The notes below the pieces were generated by a model. The model worked only from the letters and a program-made list of their open reading frames with translations. It was not told where the DNA came from and ran no database searches. Position numbers and translations under genes: made by a program. From contig CAZDQL010000074.1 of the NCBI GenBank assembly GCA_964507325.1, positions 1 through 31,049 on the forward strand: a stretch of 31,049 nt of DNA. Direction: 5' to 3'. This document shows positions 1 to 7,022 of the stretch, one piece after another (position 1 is the first letter of the stretch; each line of letters begins with the position of its first letter). Source of the DNA: CAZDQL01 sp964507325. GTDB taxonomy: Bacteria; Planctomycetota; UBA1135; GCA-002686595.

Positions 1-954
1 CCTCATTTCGAGGTTGGCACGGGAGGGGGTCAGGTCGCGCAGCAGGATCTTCGTGTCCGGGATGGTGCGCTTGAACTCCTGGTAGAGCTCCGGAGGAAGG
101 GCGACGGTCGTCTTCCCGCTCAGGTCCCCGGTGGCGAGCATCTCGCCCTCGATCTCCATGTGGCCCACGAAGATCTCCGCCGCCTCCGTGGGGGTCGACT
201 GCTGCGTATCGACGGGGGCCGGAGCGTCGAGCCGGACGGGTCCATTCGGGAACTCGTCGCGCATGAAGTCGGGCACCGGCACCGGCGGTAGCTTGGCGGG
301 GTCGATCTGGCCCTTGACGATCATCTCGCTCAGGGTCTCCGCGATCGCCTCGGCCTGGCCGAAGTCCTGATCGCTGAGCTGCGGGCGGAGCTTGTTCAGC
401 TCCTCCTGGGCATTGGGCTGCCCCTGGTTGGCCGACATCAGGAGCCACGCACAACCCTCGATCGGATTCTGCTCACGCCCCTCCCCGTAGGTGAAGCAGA
501 CCCCGATCGCCCACATGCCGTCCGCATCCCCGCTGACGGCGGTCAGGAAGAAGAGGTCCGCCGCCTTGACCAGGTCCTCCGGGACCCCTTCCCCCTGGTA
601 GTACATCTGTCCTAGGGTGAAGAGCGAGTCCGGGAAGCCCTGCACGGCGGAGCGGGTGAACCAGCGCACGCCCTCGGCCAGGTCCTTCTGGACGCCCAAG
701 CCGTTCTGGTGCATGTGGCCCACCAGGGCCTGTGCCTGGGGATGGCCCGCCTGCGCCAACGGCATCAGGATGCGCATCCCGGTCGCCCAGTCCTCATTGC
801 GCAGCGCCTGCAGCCCACGCTCGAGCTCCTGCTCGACGTCGGTGGGGGTCTGGTGCGTGTTCTGCGGGATGTCCTGGACGGCGCTCTGCGCCGGCGCGGC
901 CACCGGCAGGAGCAGGAGGGAGAAGACGAGGCAGGCTCTGAGGTACTTCTTCAT
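1..954 (-). CDS. Secreted Sel1-repeat protein, C-terminus cut by window edge
   Basis: The frame opens at an ATG at 954 and stays open for 318 codons to the left edge, so the C-terminus is missing. The first ~23 residues (MKKYLRACLVFSLLLL, then PVAAPAQ) look like a signal peptide with an AxA cleavage site. Residues from about 45 to 170 contain several Sel1-like (SLR/TPR-type) repeats, visible as A-x2-G-x2-xA-Q-x-x-x-G-x-M-x-x-x-G-x-G-V-x-x-D runs, for example GHMHQNGLGVQKDLAEG and GQMYYQGEGVPEDLVKA. After the repeats comes a proline-rich stretch and a further region I do not recognise. Sel1 repeats normally mediate protein-protein contacts; a periplasmic or extracytoplasmic scaffold is an inference. 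No clear Shine-Dalgarno sequence precedes the start. It lies downstream of the Ig-like protein gene on the same strand, 62 nt apart, so co-transcription is possible. Confidence 0.8.
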   Translation of the reverse strand, partial: MKKYLRACLVFSLLLLPVAAPAQSAVQDIPQNTHQTPTDVEQELERGLQALRNEDWATGMRILMPLAQAGHPQAQALVGHMHQNGLGVQKDLAEGVRWFTRSAVQGFPDSLFTLGQMYYQGEGVPEDLVKAADLFFLTAVSGDADGMWAIGVCFTYGEGREQNPIEGCAWLLMSANQGQPNAQEELNKLRPQLSDQDFGQAEAIAETLSEMIVKGQIDPAKLPPVPVPDFMRDEFPNGPVRLDAPAPVDTQQSTPTEAAEIFVGHMEIEGEMLATGDLSGKTTVALPPELYQEFKRTIPDTKILLRDLTPSRANLEMR

Positions 955-1016
955 GACTAGAAGCGGCAGGTTGGGCGACGGTGCGCGCGGAGTTCCGAGG
1001 GTGCGAGGGCGGGAGG

Positions 1017-2663
1017 TCATCCTACTCCCGTCAAAGTGAGCTCGATGGCATTGCTCATGCCTGGAACGCCCAGGCTTTCCCTGACGACTGCGTGAATGAG
1101 CATTCCGTCGGAGCGCCGGTAGGTGAGCTGGCCCTCCTGAAGCGGACTGCTCAGCTCGAAGACGACCTTCTGCCCGTCCACCGCCTTGACGCTGGTGGTC
1201 AACTTGGTGAGCGGATCGCGATCCAGCACCTGGCCGGGACGCAGCTGGGCCAGGCCCTGGGGGGGGATCCACAACCCGCAGAGCTGCCGGTTGCCGTTGA
1301 CGCGGAACTGGCTGTCGTCCAGCCCTCCCGGGGGTCCCCCCTGCGCCTCCACCTTGAGGTGCAGGTAGTCGGCCCCGCGACCGATGACCTGCAGTCCGGT
1401 GTTGAAGACCATCCCCTGGCCCGACGGGTATCCCTGCTGCTCGACCTTGAACTCGCCTCGGAAGTCGATGCGGCGCACGGTGCGCAGCCAGGGGGGGGGC
1501 GGCTGGTTCGCCCAGGGCACGTCCACGAAGCGCGTGCTCTTGAAGGTGTTGAAGCGCACGACGGTGCTCGGCGGGGAGAGCAACGTGTTCTGCTTCGTCG
1601 CGGTCCCCGCGGTGACGGTGACGTCGCTCGAGTAGAGCAGGATCCCGCTCTTCAGGTCGTAGACCCAGACCCCTCGCCCCTGCCGTCGGTTGGAGATGAT
1701 CTGGACCGCGTCGTAGGTCGTCCCGTCGATCTCCTTGCTGACGCGTGTGAGCGTGAGGTCCTTGGACTCCTCCAGCAGCTCCTTCAGGACCTCGGGGTGG
1801 ATCCACAGATCCCCGCAGGTGGCCGCGTTGGCCACGAAGCCGCTCTCCAGCTTGCGCAGGGGCGCGGAGGTGTTCGCCCCGTCGAACATGAAGAACACCA
1901 TCAGCGCGGCGACGCTCTTCTCGTTCAGCGACAAGATGTCCGCCTGCAGCAGGCCGTGGGAGCCGGACTTCTCCATCTCGTTGCGCTTGAACTTGTTCCC
2001 GTGGTCGTCCTTCCAGCGACCCTTCTCGTCGAGGCTGTAGGAGTAGGGCTCCGAGGGCAGGACCGCCGCGATCGTGTAGTACGTGATCCGCAGACCGGGC
2101 CGAACCCAGTCGGGGGGCGGAGCGTTGACCGTCAATCCGGGGATGTCGCCGAAGGCGGTCCGCTTCCAATCCTGCTCGCCGTCCTGCTCATCCCCGACCT
2201 CCGCCTCGGGCTGCGACCCGCGCGCCAGCGGATCGCGGCGGGCCATCCCACGCAGGGGAGTGGGAGCCTTCCGGGTGCGGAGGACGACCGTGGTCGCCGG
2301 CAGGGGCACGTTCTCCTGGGCGGAGCGGAAGCCGGTACGGGTGGGGGAGTTCAGTTGGACCGCGTAGGTCGTCTCCGGCTCCAGGGAGGCCAGCTCCACC
2401 TGGCAGCAGGTGGGCCCCTCCCAGGAGATGGAGTCCTCGGTGGCCAGGGGGGGGAACTGCCCCTGCTCCGAGTCGACCAGCGACCACCCGTTCTGCTTCA
2501 TCGGACGATCGAAGAAGAGGCGCAGGGTCCCCACGTCCAACTCCACCCCTTCGGCGCCGTGGGCGGGCTCGGAGCGCACCAGGGCGGGGGGGTCCTGGGC
2601 GGGGATCGCTGCCGGGAGGGGGAGGACGGCGACCGAGGCGAGGACCAGCAGGGTCGGGAGCAT
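1017..2663 (-). CDS. Secreted protein with N-terminal Ig-like (Big_5) domain
   Basis: This 548-residue protein starts with a signal peptide (about residues 1-22, ending AAIPAQ). Residues ~25-132 match the bacterial Ig-like Big_5 pattern: PALVRSEPAHGAEGVELD, a FFDRPM strand motif, and a closing VVLRTRKAP strand. The remaining ~400 residues, beginning with an acidic linker (EAEVGDEQDGEQDW), are not a family I can name; they contain alternating beta-strand-like segments, a paired cysteine (TCCQV) and a proline run before LRTVRRIDF. The start at 2663 is preceded by a purine-rich GAGAGG with 5 nt spacing. Big_5 domains are typical of secreted and surface proteins, so an extracytoplasmic role is likely, but the function is unknown. 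It lies upstream of the Sel1 gene and downstream of the TetR gene on the same strand, with a 163-nt gap in which I see no regulatory element. Confidence 0.8.
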   Translation of the reverse strand: MLPTLLVLASVAVLPLPAAIPAQDPPALVRSEPAHGAEGVELDVGTLRLFFDRPMKQNGWSLVDSEQGQFPPLATEDSISWEGPTCCQVELASLEPETTYAVQLNSPTRTGFRSAQENVPLPATTVVLRTRKAPTPLRGMARRDPLARGSQPEAEVGDEQDGEQDWKRTAFGDIPGLTVNAPPPDWVRPGLRITYYTIAAVLPSEPYSYSLDEKGRWKDDHGNKFKRNEMEKSGSHGLLQADILSLNEKSVAALMVFFMFDGANTSAPLRKLESGFVANAATCGDLWIHPEVLKELLEESKDLTLTRVSKEIDGTTYDAVQIISNRRQGRGVWVYDLKSGILLYSSDVTVTAGTATKQNTLLSPPSTVVRFNTFKSTRFVDVPWANQPPPPWLRTVRRIDFRGEFKVEQQGYPSGQGMVFNTGLQVIGRGADYLHLKVEAQGGPPGGLDDSQFRVNGNRQLCGLWIPPQGLAQLRPGQVLDRDPLTKLTTSVKAVDGQKVVFELSSPLQEGQLTYRRSDGMLIHAVVRESLGVPGMSNAIELTLTGVG

Positions 2664-2826
2664 GGGGGCCTCTCGGGGCGGGTGGAGTCGACGCCCCCCG
2701 CGGCGCCAGCGCGCCCGAGGGCGGGGAGCACCTCCCTGAGCGTAGCCACTCCGAGGCCAGCCGCGGGAATCGGGAGAATCTCACGCGCCTCTCGGCCCCG
2801 GGTCTTTCGCGGCCGGCTCGGAGCGC

Positions 2827-3408
2827 CTACAGAAGCGCCCGCCCGACCTCGTCCACCAGCCGCCGCCGGCTGCGCCCCGAGAGCAATCCCAGTTCGCGGC
2901 CGACGTTGGCCACCGTCCCGAGCCCCACCACCGCCCAGGCCACCAGGGCAGCGTCGACCGATCCCCCAGATCGGATCGCCTCGCGGTGCGCCTCGATCTG
3001 GCGGCGGGCGAAGCGCTGGAAGCGTCCGTAGAGGCGCTTCAGGGCGCTCGCGATCTCGGGATCGTCGGTCTCCGAGAGCCCGGCGAAGACGATGCGGTAG
3101 AGGCCGTGCTCCCCGTGGTGGGCTGCCTCGTAGTCCAAGAGCACCTCGGCCGGGCTGGCGTCGTCACCCCCGCGGCGAGACAGGAGCTCGGTCCAGACCG
3201 CCTCCGAGTGCTGGTAGACGTGATCCAGGGCCGCGATGAACATGGCGCGCTTGTCGAGCCACAGGCGGTAGAGGACGTTCTCCCCCACCCCGCAGCGCTG
3301 CGCCAGCTCGGCGGTGGTCGCGCGGCGGTAGCCGAGCTCCGCGAAGGTGCGCGCCAGGACCGGCGCCAGCTCGCGCCGGCGCTGGGGGCAGAGGTTGGGT
3401 CGCGCCAT
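2827..3408 (-). CDS. TetR-family transcriptional regulator
   Basis: This 193-residue protein has the usual TetR length and layout. An N-terminal helix-turn-helix spans about residues 31-61 (TTAELAQRCGVGENVLYRLW then LDKRAMFIAAL), in which the familiar LYRYFPSKEAL recognition segment is altered to LYRLWLDKRAMF. The rest is an all-helical ligand-binding and dimerisation domain without an identifiable ligand. It is the second gene of a two-gene unit: the stop codon of the upstream gene is 7 nt before this ATG, and no separate Shine-Dalgarno sequence is obvious, so translation may depend on the upstream gene. A perfect inverted repeat overlapping the unit's promoter (4011-4032) is the natural candidate operator, implying autorepression; this is inference. 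It could also act on the divergent redox operon starting at 4288. Confidence 0.9.
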   Translation of the reverse strand: MARPNLCPQRRRELAPVLARTFAELGYRRATTAELAQRCGVGENVLYRLWLDKRAMFIAALDHVYQHSEAVWTELLSRRGGDDASPAEVLLDYEAAHHGEHGLYRIVFAGLSETDDPEIASALKRLYGRFQRFARRQIEAHREAIRSGGSVDAALVAWAVVGLGTVANVGRELGLLSGRSRRRLVDEVGRALL

Positions 3409-3415
3409 GGCCGCG

Positions 3416-3958
3416 TCAGTGGTCGCGGAGCGCTTCCAGGGGCAGCGGTTCCGTCTCCAGGACCTGCTGGATGACCTTCAGGGTATTCTCGTCGGGGTCG
3501 AAGTGCTGGGCGAGCGCCCCCGTGACGTCGACGAAGTGCGCCGAGGAGCGGCGGTAGACCAGGTCCCACTTGGACACGATGGCGTCGACCCCCGCCTGCT
3601 CGGCGATGCGCGCCAGCTCGCCTTCTTCCAGGCGCTCGATGATCTCCGGCACCGGGGCGGCGCAGAATGTCTGGCGGTGGGCCAGCGCCTGCATGCCTTC
3701 ACCCTGCTCGTCCAAGGCCTGGACCAGCTCCTCGTCCCCGGCGGCCTTCGCCGCCTCGTGGCGCTCGCGGAGCTCGCCCACGTGCCCGGAGAAGAGCTCC
3801 GAGCGGTAGTAGGCGGCCGCGATCGCCCGGGAATCGAAGGTCCCGAGGCGGATCCCGGGTTCCCGCTGCGCCTGGTCGGGGGCCTGGGCCGCCGTTCCGG
3901 CGGCCAGGGCGAGGAAGGCCACCACCAGGGCGGCGGCACCTGCGTGTCTCTTGTTCAT
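3416..3958 (-). CDS. Small secreted protein, possibly OmpH/Skp-like, function unknown
   Basis: This 180-residue protein begins with a clear signal peptide (MNKRHAGAAALVVAFLALAA, cleavage near GTAAQA). The mature part starts with IRLGTFDSRAIAAAYYRS, which resembles the strand that opens OmpH/Skp chaperones (xIGxVDxxxI), followed by a charged helical segment (SGHVGELRERHEAAKAAGDE and on), then a C-terminal half with DAIVSKWDLVYRRSSAHFVD followed by VTGAL. Skp-like proteins have this order of strand, coiled helices and strand, and a similar length, but the helical part here is short, so the assignment is tentative. It is the first gene of a unit with the TetR gene 7 nt downstream, and it lies directly behind a promoter carrying a candidate TetR operator, suggesting it responds to whatever the regulator senses. 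Confidence 0.75.
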   Translation of the reverse strand: MNKRHAGAAALVVAFLALAAGTAAQAPDQAQREPGIRLGTFDSRAIAAAYYRSELFSGHVGELRERHEAAKAAGDEELVQALDEQGEGMQALAHRQTFCAAPVPEIIERLEEGELARIAEQAGVDAIVSKWDLVYRRSSAHFVDVTGALAQHFDPDENTLKVIQQVLETEPLPLEALRDH

Positions 3959-4010
3959 CGTCCTTTGCCTGCTTTCTGGGCGGGTCCCCGCGGAAGGCGG
4001 GGTCCGCTCA

Positions 4011-4032
4011 ATTGGAAGTATTCACTTCCAAT
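4011..4032. promoter_or_regulatory. Perfect 9-bp inverted repeat, candidate TetR operator
   Basis: ATTGGAAGT (4011-4019) and ACTTCCAAT (4024-4032) are exact reverse complements separated by ATTC. The size (22 bp) fits TetR-family operators. It is markedly A/T-rich for this genome and overlaps the -10 element and spacer of the minus-strand promoter that drives the TetR gene. Confidence 0.7.
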
Positions 4033-4045
4033 ACCTGCGCGTCAA
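4017..4045 (-). promoter_or_regulatory. Sigma70-like promoter for the 3958/3408 unit
   Basis: On the minus strand TTGACG (4045-4040, five of six consensus bases) is followed after exactly 17 nt by AATACT (4022-4017, four of six). Transcription would run into the gene starting at 3958. The -10 element sits inside the left arm and centre of the inverted repeat, so bound repressor would block RNA polymerase. Confidence 0.6.
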
Positions 4046-4258
4046 CCCCCGCAGGATTTCCTTCAACCTGCATTCCGGGAGAGACCTGGGGAGATACGCA
4101 GCTGAAACGTCTGCCCGTACTCCGCGGCCAGCGTGCGCTCGGACCTCCACCCCCGCCCCTCCTCCCCGCCCGCGAGTGGCGTCGCTGGCGCCAGCGGATC
4201 GCGGAGCGTCTACTCTCCACGCTCGACTCCTGACGTACAATTACCCGCCCCGACCGAA

Positions 4259-4278
4259 TCGGTGGGGTGTCCCACCGA
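4259..4278 (+). promoter_or_regulatory. 5'-leader hairpin overlapping the ribosome binding site of the redox operon
   Basis: TCGGTGGG (4259-4266) pairs perfectly with CCCACCGA (4271-4278) around a GTGT loop. The 3' arm runs into GAGG (4277-4280), the Shine-Dalgarno sequence 7 nt before the ATG at 4288, so folding would compete with ribosome binding. An alternative GTG start at 4267 would lie in the loop. Confidence 0.5.
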
Positions 4279-4287
4279 GGTACGCGC

Positions 4288-5553
4288 ATGCCGAGACGAC
4301 GACTGTTGCCCGCGCTCTCCACCCTTCTGCTCCTGGCGGCCGCCGCCCGGGGAGACGACTGGCCCCAGTTCCGCGGGCCCAATCGCGACGGCATCTCCCT
4401 CGAGACGGGCCTGCTGCGCGCCTGGCCCGAGGAGGGACCCGAGGTCCTCTGGACGGTGCCCGCCTGCGAGGGCTACGCCTCCCCCGCCATCGTGGGGGAC
4501 TGGGTCTACTTCAACGACTACGTGCGCGAGGAGAACCAGTGGGTCGTGCGCTGCCTGTCGCTGGAGACGGGCGAGGAGCGCTGGCGCTTCGCCGAAGCGC
4601 GCCGCATCCGCCCCAACCACGGCATCACCCGCACGGTGCCCGCCGTCGACGGCCAGTACGTCTTCGCCTTCGACCCCAAGTGCGTGCTGCACTGCCTCGA
4701 CGCGGCCACCGGTGAGGAGCGCTGGCGGCGCAACTTCGTCAAGGAGTACAAGGCCCGCATCCCCGCCTGGTACAACGGCCAGTGCCCGCTGCTCGAAGAG
4801 GATCGGATCCTGATCGCCACCGGCGGTGACGCCCTGATGGTGGCCCTGAACAAGGAGACCGGCGAGGAGATCTGGCGCACGCCCAATCCGGAGAAGTGGC
4901 TGATGTCCCACTCCTCCCTGATGCCGGCCACCTTCGGCGGCGTGCAGCAGTACCTCTACTGCACCCTGCAAGGGGTGATGGGGATCTCCGCCGAGGACGG
5001 CGCCCTGCTCTGGCACCACCCCTACAAGTTCAACGTGGCGGTGGCCCCCTCGCCCCTGGCGGTCGACGACGAGCTGGTCTTCATGACCTCCTGCTACGAG
5101 GCGGGCTCGGTGATGATCCGGGTGCGCCGGGAGGAGGAGGCCTTCGTCACCGAGGAGGTCTTCGCCTTCCGCGGCAACGAGTGGAACTCGGAGGTGCACA
5201 CCCCGATCGTCCACGAGGACCACCTCTTCGCGGTGGGCAAGAAGCGCCGCGGGCTCCTGACCTGCCTCGACCGCACGGGGGGCATCGTCTGGGAGAGCAG
5301 CGGCCAGGCGAGCTTCGGCCTGGGTGGGTTCATCTTCGCGGACGGCATGTTCTTCATCCTGGAGGGCAAGACGGGCACCCTGCGCCTGGTGGAGGCCTCC
5401 ACCGCGGGCTACAGGGAGCTCGCCAGCGCCGAGCTGCTCACCGGCGGAGACGTCTGGGCGCCCCCAGCCCTCTCCCGGGGTCGACTGATCGTGCGCGACA
5501 TGTCGAAGATGATCTGCCTGAAGGTCGGCGCCTCCGACCCCGGAGGGGAGTAG
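4288..5553 (+). CDS. Secreted PQQ-like (BamB-type) beta-propeller protein, first gene of redox operon
   Basis: This 421-residue protein has a signal peptide (MPRRRLLPALSTLLLLAAA, cleavage near ARG-D) followed by the DDWPQFRGPNRDG signature that opens many planctomycete PQQ-like propellers. Repeats of the type L-x-x-E/D-T/A-G-E-E-x-W (CLSLETGEERWRF, CLDAATGEERWRR, ALNKETGEEIWRT) mark the blades of a seven- or eight-bladed propeller. The length is well below the ~550-700 residues of true PQQ alcohol dehydrogenases and I see no catalytic or PQQ-ligand signature, so it is probably a structural or binding propeller. I chose ATG 4288 over GTG 4267 because of the GAGG at 4277-4280 and because it gives a normal signal peptide. 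It is followed 7 nt later by the NHL propeller gene, and the packed operon suggests a periplasmic partner of the electron-transfer complex; that role is inferred. Confidence 0.88.
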   Translation: MPRRRLLPALSTLLLLAAAARGDDWPQFRGPNRDGISLETGLLRAWPEEGPEVLWTVPACEGYASPAIVGDWVYFNDYVREENQWVVRCLSLETGEERWRFAEARRIRPNHGITRTVPAVDGQYVFAFDPKCVLHCLDAATGEERWRRNFVKEYKARIPAWYNGQCPLLEEDRILIATGGDALMVALNKETGEEIWRTPNPEKWLMSHSSLMPATFGGVQQYLYCTLQGVMGISAEDGALLWHHPYKFNVAVAPSPLAVDDELVFMTSCYEAGSVMIRVRREEEAFVTEEVFAFRGNEWNSEVHTPIVHEDHLFAVGKKRRGLLTCLDRTGGIVWESSGQASFGLGGFIFADGMFFILEGKTGTLRLVEASTAGYRELASAELLTGGDVWAPPALSRGRLIVRDMSKMICLKVGASDPGGE

Positions 5554-5560
5554 CCCCAGC

Positions 5561-6394
5561 GTGGAATACCGCCAGCTCAGGACCTACGCCGGACGCGGCA
5601 CCAACGAGGGTCGCTTCGCCAAGAGCCTGCGCGGTCTCGCGATCGACGGGTCCGGTCGGATCCTCTGCGCCGGCGACTCCAAGGTGGTGGTCTTCGACGG
5701 CGAGGGAGCGGTCGTGCGCTCCTGGGCCACCCACGCCTCCCCCTGGAGCGTCGCCGTCGGCGGGGACGGGTCGGTCTGGGTCGGGGAGGCGGGGCGCGTC
5801 GAGGTCTTCTCCCCCGAGGGCAAGCTGCTCAGGTTCTGGAAGAGCCCCCAGCGTTTCGGTCGCGTCACCGCCCTCGGCACGGTCGGGGAGGAGTTCGTCG
5901 TCGCCGACGCCGCGGACCGCTGCCTGCGGCGCTTCGCCGCCGATGGGACCTTCCTGAACGACATCGGCAAGGACACCCGCATGAAGGGGTTCCTGATCCC
6001 CAACGGCACCCTCGACTTCTCTGTCGACGGGGAGGGGATCCTGCACATCACCAACCCGGGCAAGCACCGCGTCGAGCGCTACACGCTGGACGATCGCCTC
6101 CTGGGCCACATCGGTCGCTTCAGCGGCCCCGACCCGAGCGGCTTCTCGGGGTGCTGCAACCCCACCAACGTGACGGTGGTCGGCGACCGGATCTACGTCA
6201 CCGAGAAGGCGGAGCCGCGGGCCAAGGTCTACGACCTCGAGGGGAAGATGCTGGCGATCATCTCCGACGACGCCTTCGAGCCGGGGTGCAAGAACATGGA
6301 CCTGGTGGTCGACTCCGCCGGCCGCGTCCACGTCGCCGACACCGTGCGCCTGGAGGTGCTGGTGTTCGCGAGGGATGAATCCGATAACGAATAA
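5561..6394 (+). CDS. NHL-repeat (six-bladed) beta-propeller protein
   Basis: This 277-residue protein starts at GTG 5561, 10 nt after a strong GGAGGGGAG that lies in the end of the upstream gene. Recurrent G-x-x-x-V-A-D-x-x-x-x-x-V-x-x-F/Y-x-x-x-G units (FVVADAADRCLRRFAADGTF, LHITNPGKHRVERYTLD, VHVADTVRLEVLVFARD) are NHL-type blades. No signal peptide is visible, so it appears cytoplasmic unless exported with a partner. A GCCNPTNVTV segment and a later EPGCKNMDLV place conserved-looking cysteines on one face, which could bind metal or disulphide-link; this is speculation. It sits between the PQQ-like propeller and the iron-sulphur protein genes, 3 nt from the latter, implying the same transcript and perhaps a sensing or assembly role for the complex. 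Confidence 0.85.
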   Translation: MEYRQLRTYAGRGTNEGRFAKSLRGLAIDGSGRILCAGDSKVVVFDGEGAVVRSWATHASPWSVAVGGDGSVWVGEAGRVEVFSPEGKLLRFWKSPQRFGRVTALGTVGEEFVVADAADRCLRRFAADGTFLNDIGKDTRMKGFLIPNGTLDFSVDGEGILHITNPGKHRVERYTLDDRLLGHIGRFSGPDPSGFSGCCNPTNVTVVGDRIYVTEKAEPRAKVYDLEGKMLAIISDDAFEPGCKNMDLVVDSAGRVHVADTVRLEVLVFARDESDNE

Positions 6395-6397
6395 GCC

Positions 6398-7018
6398 ATG
6401 AGCGAGAAGAAGAGCCGCCGCGAAGCCCTGGGCCTGGCCGCCCGCGGAGTCGCCCTCGTCGGGTTGGGGGGTGCGGCGATCCACCTGTTTCGCCGCCCCG
6501 CGGGGGAGAGCGCCTGGCAGCTCGATCCCAACAAGTGCGTCAACTCCCAGTTGGGCGTGGTGGGGGTCGAGGCCTGCGACGTCTGTGCCGTCGAATGCGT
6601 GCTGCCCCTCTCGGCGGTGCGCGCCATCAACGAATCGGCGATCTGCGGTCGCTGCTACATCTGCCCCGCCTACTTCGACGTCAAGAGCGCCGTCGACGAG
6701 GAGGGACTCCCCAGCGAGAAGCTCTGCCCCCGGGACGCCATCGAGCGCTACCCGATCGGTTGGGTCGACCCCGACGACCCCGCCAACAACTACTACGAGT
6801 ACGTCATCGACGAGGAGCGCTGCAACGGCTGCGGCCTGTGCGTCATGGCCTGCAAGGAGCCCGCCGGCCTGAGCTCGATCCAGCTCGAGGTGCGCCACGA
6901 CCTGTGCGTCGACTGCAACCGCTGCACCATCTCCGGGGTCTGTCCCGAGGACGCCCTGGACCGCATCCTCCCCGAGGACTTCCCCCTCTCCGTCCACGGG
7001 ACGCGCCGCGAGAGCTGA
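6398..7018 (+). CDS. NapG-like ferredoxin with four predicted [4Fe-4S] clusters and Tat-like signal
   Basis: This 206-residue protein begins with KKSRREALGLAARGVALVGL, an RR motif plus hydrophobic stretch like a twin-arginine signal or anchor. It contains exactly 16 cysteines, which group as four sets: C47/C60/C63/C67, C83/C86/C89/C110, C142/C145/C148/C152 and C170/C173/C176/C182. This matches four [4Fe-4S] clusters as in NapG and related periplasmic ferredoxins. In NapGH-type quinol dehydrogenases such a protein passes electrons between the membrane NapH and a periplasmic acceptor. The next gene encodes a NapH/NosR-like membrane protein, which supports that pairing. The Tat motif lacks the usual phenylalanine after RRx (it reads RREAL), so export should be tested; if it is cytoplasmic it would instead link the membrane protein to the NuoEF-like subunits. 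Confidence 0.88.
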   Translation: MSEKKSRREALGLAARGVALVGLGGAAIHLFRRPAGESAWQLDPNKCVNSQLGVVGVEACDVCAVECVLPLSAVRAINESAICGRCYICPAYFDVKSAVDEEGLPSEKLCPRDAIERYPIGWVDPDDPANNYYEYVIDEERCNGCGLCVMACKEPAGLSSIQLEVRHDLCVDCNRCTISGVCPEDALDRILPEDFPLSVHGTRRES

Positions 7019-7022
7019 ACGG

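Larger units (their letters stand above)
3959..4287. other. Divergent regulatory region between TetR unit and redox operon
   Basis: This 329-bp stretch has no credible gene. It holds the minus-strand promoter and inverted repeat (4011-4045), a TACAAT hexamer at 4236-4241 that could be the -10 of the plus-strand operon (I find no good -35 at 16-18 nt), and a hairpin at 4259-4278. The interval 4046-4235 shows nothing else I can name. Confidence 0.6.

Noticed and set aside
981..3239. Long plus-strand open frame opposite the Ig-like and TetR genes
   Set aside because: Its product is low-complexity and arginine/proline-rich at the end, while the minus-strand genes have signal peptides and known domains.
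4267..4290. GTG 4267 as the start of the first redox-operon gene
   Set aside because: It lies in the loop of a hairpin, lacks a Shine-Dalgarno sequence and would put seven extra residues before a normal signal peptide; ATG 4288 has GAGG 7 nt upstream.
4288..5553. True PQQ-dependent alcohol or methanol dehydrogenase
   Set aside because: The protein is too short and lacks recognisable catalytic, calcium-binding or disulphide-ring motifs; the same applies to the five paralogues.
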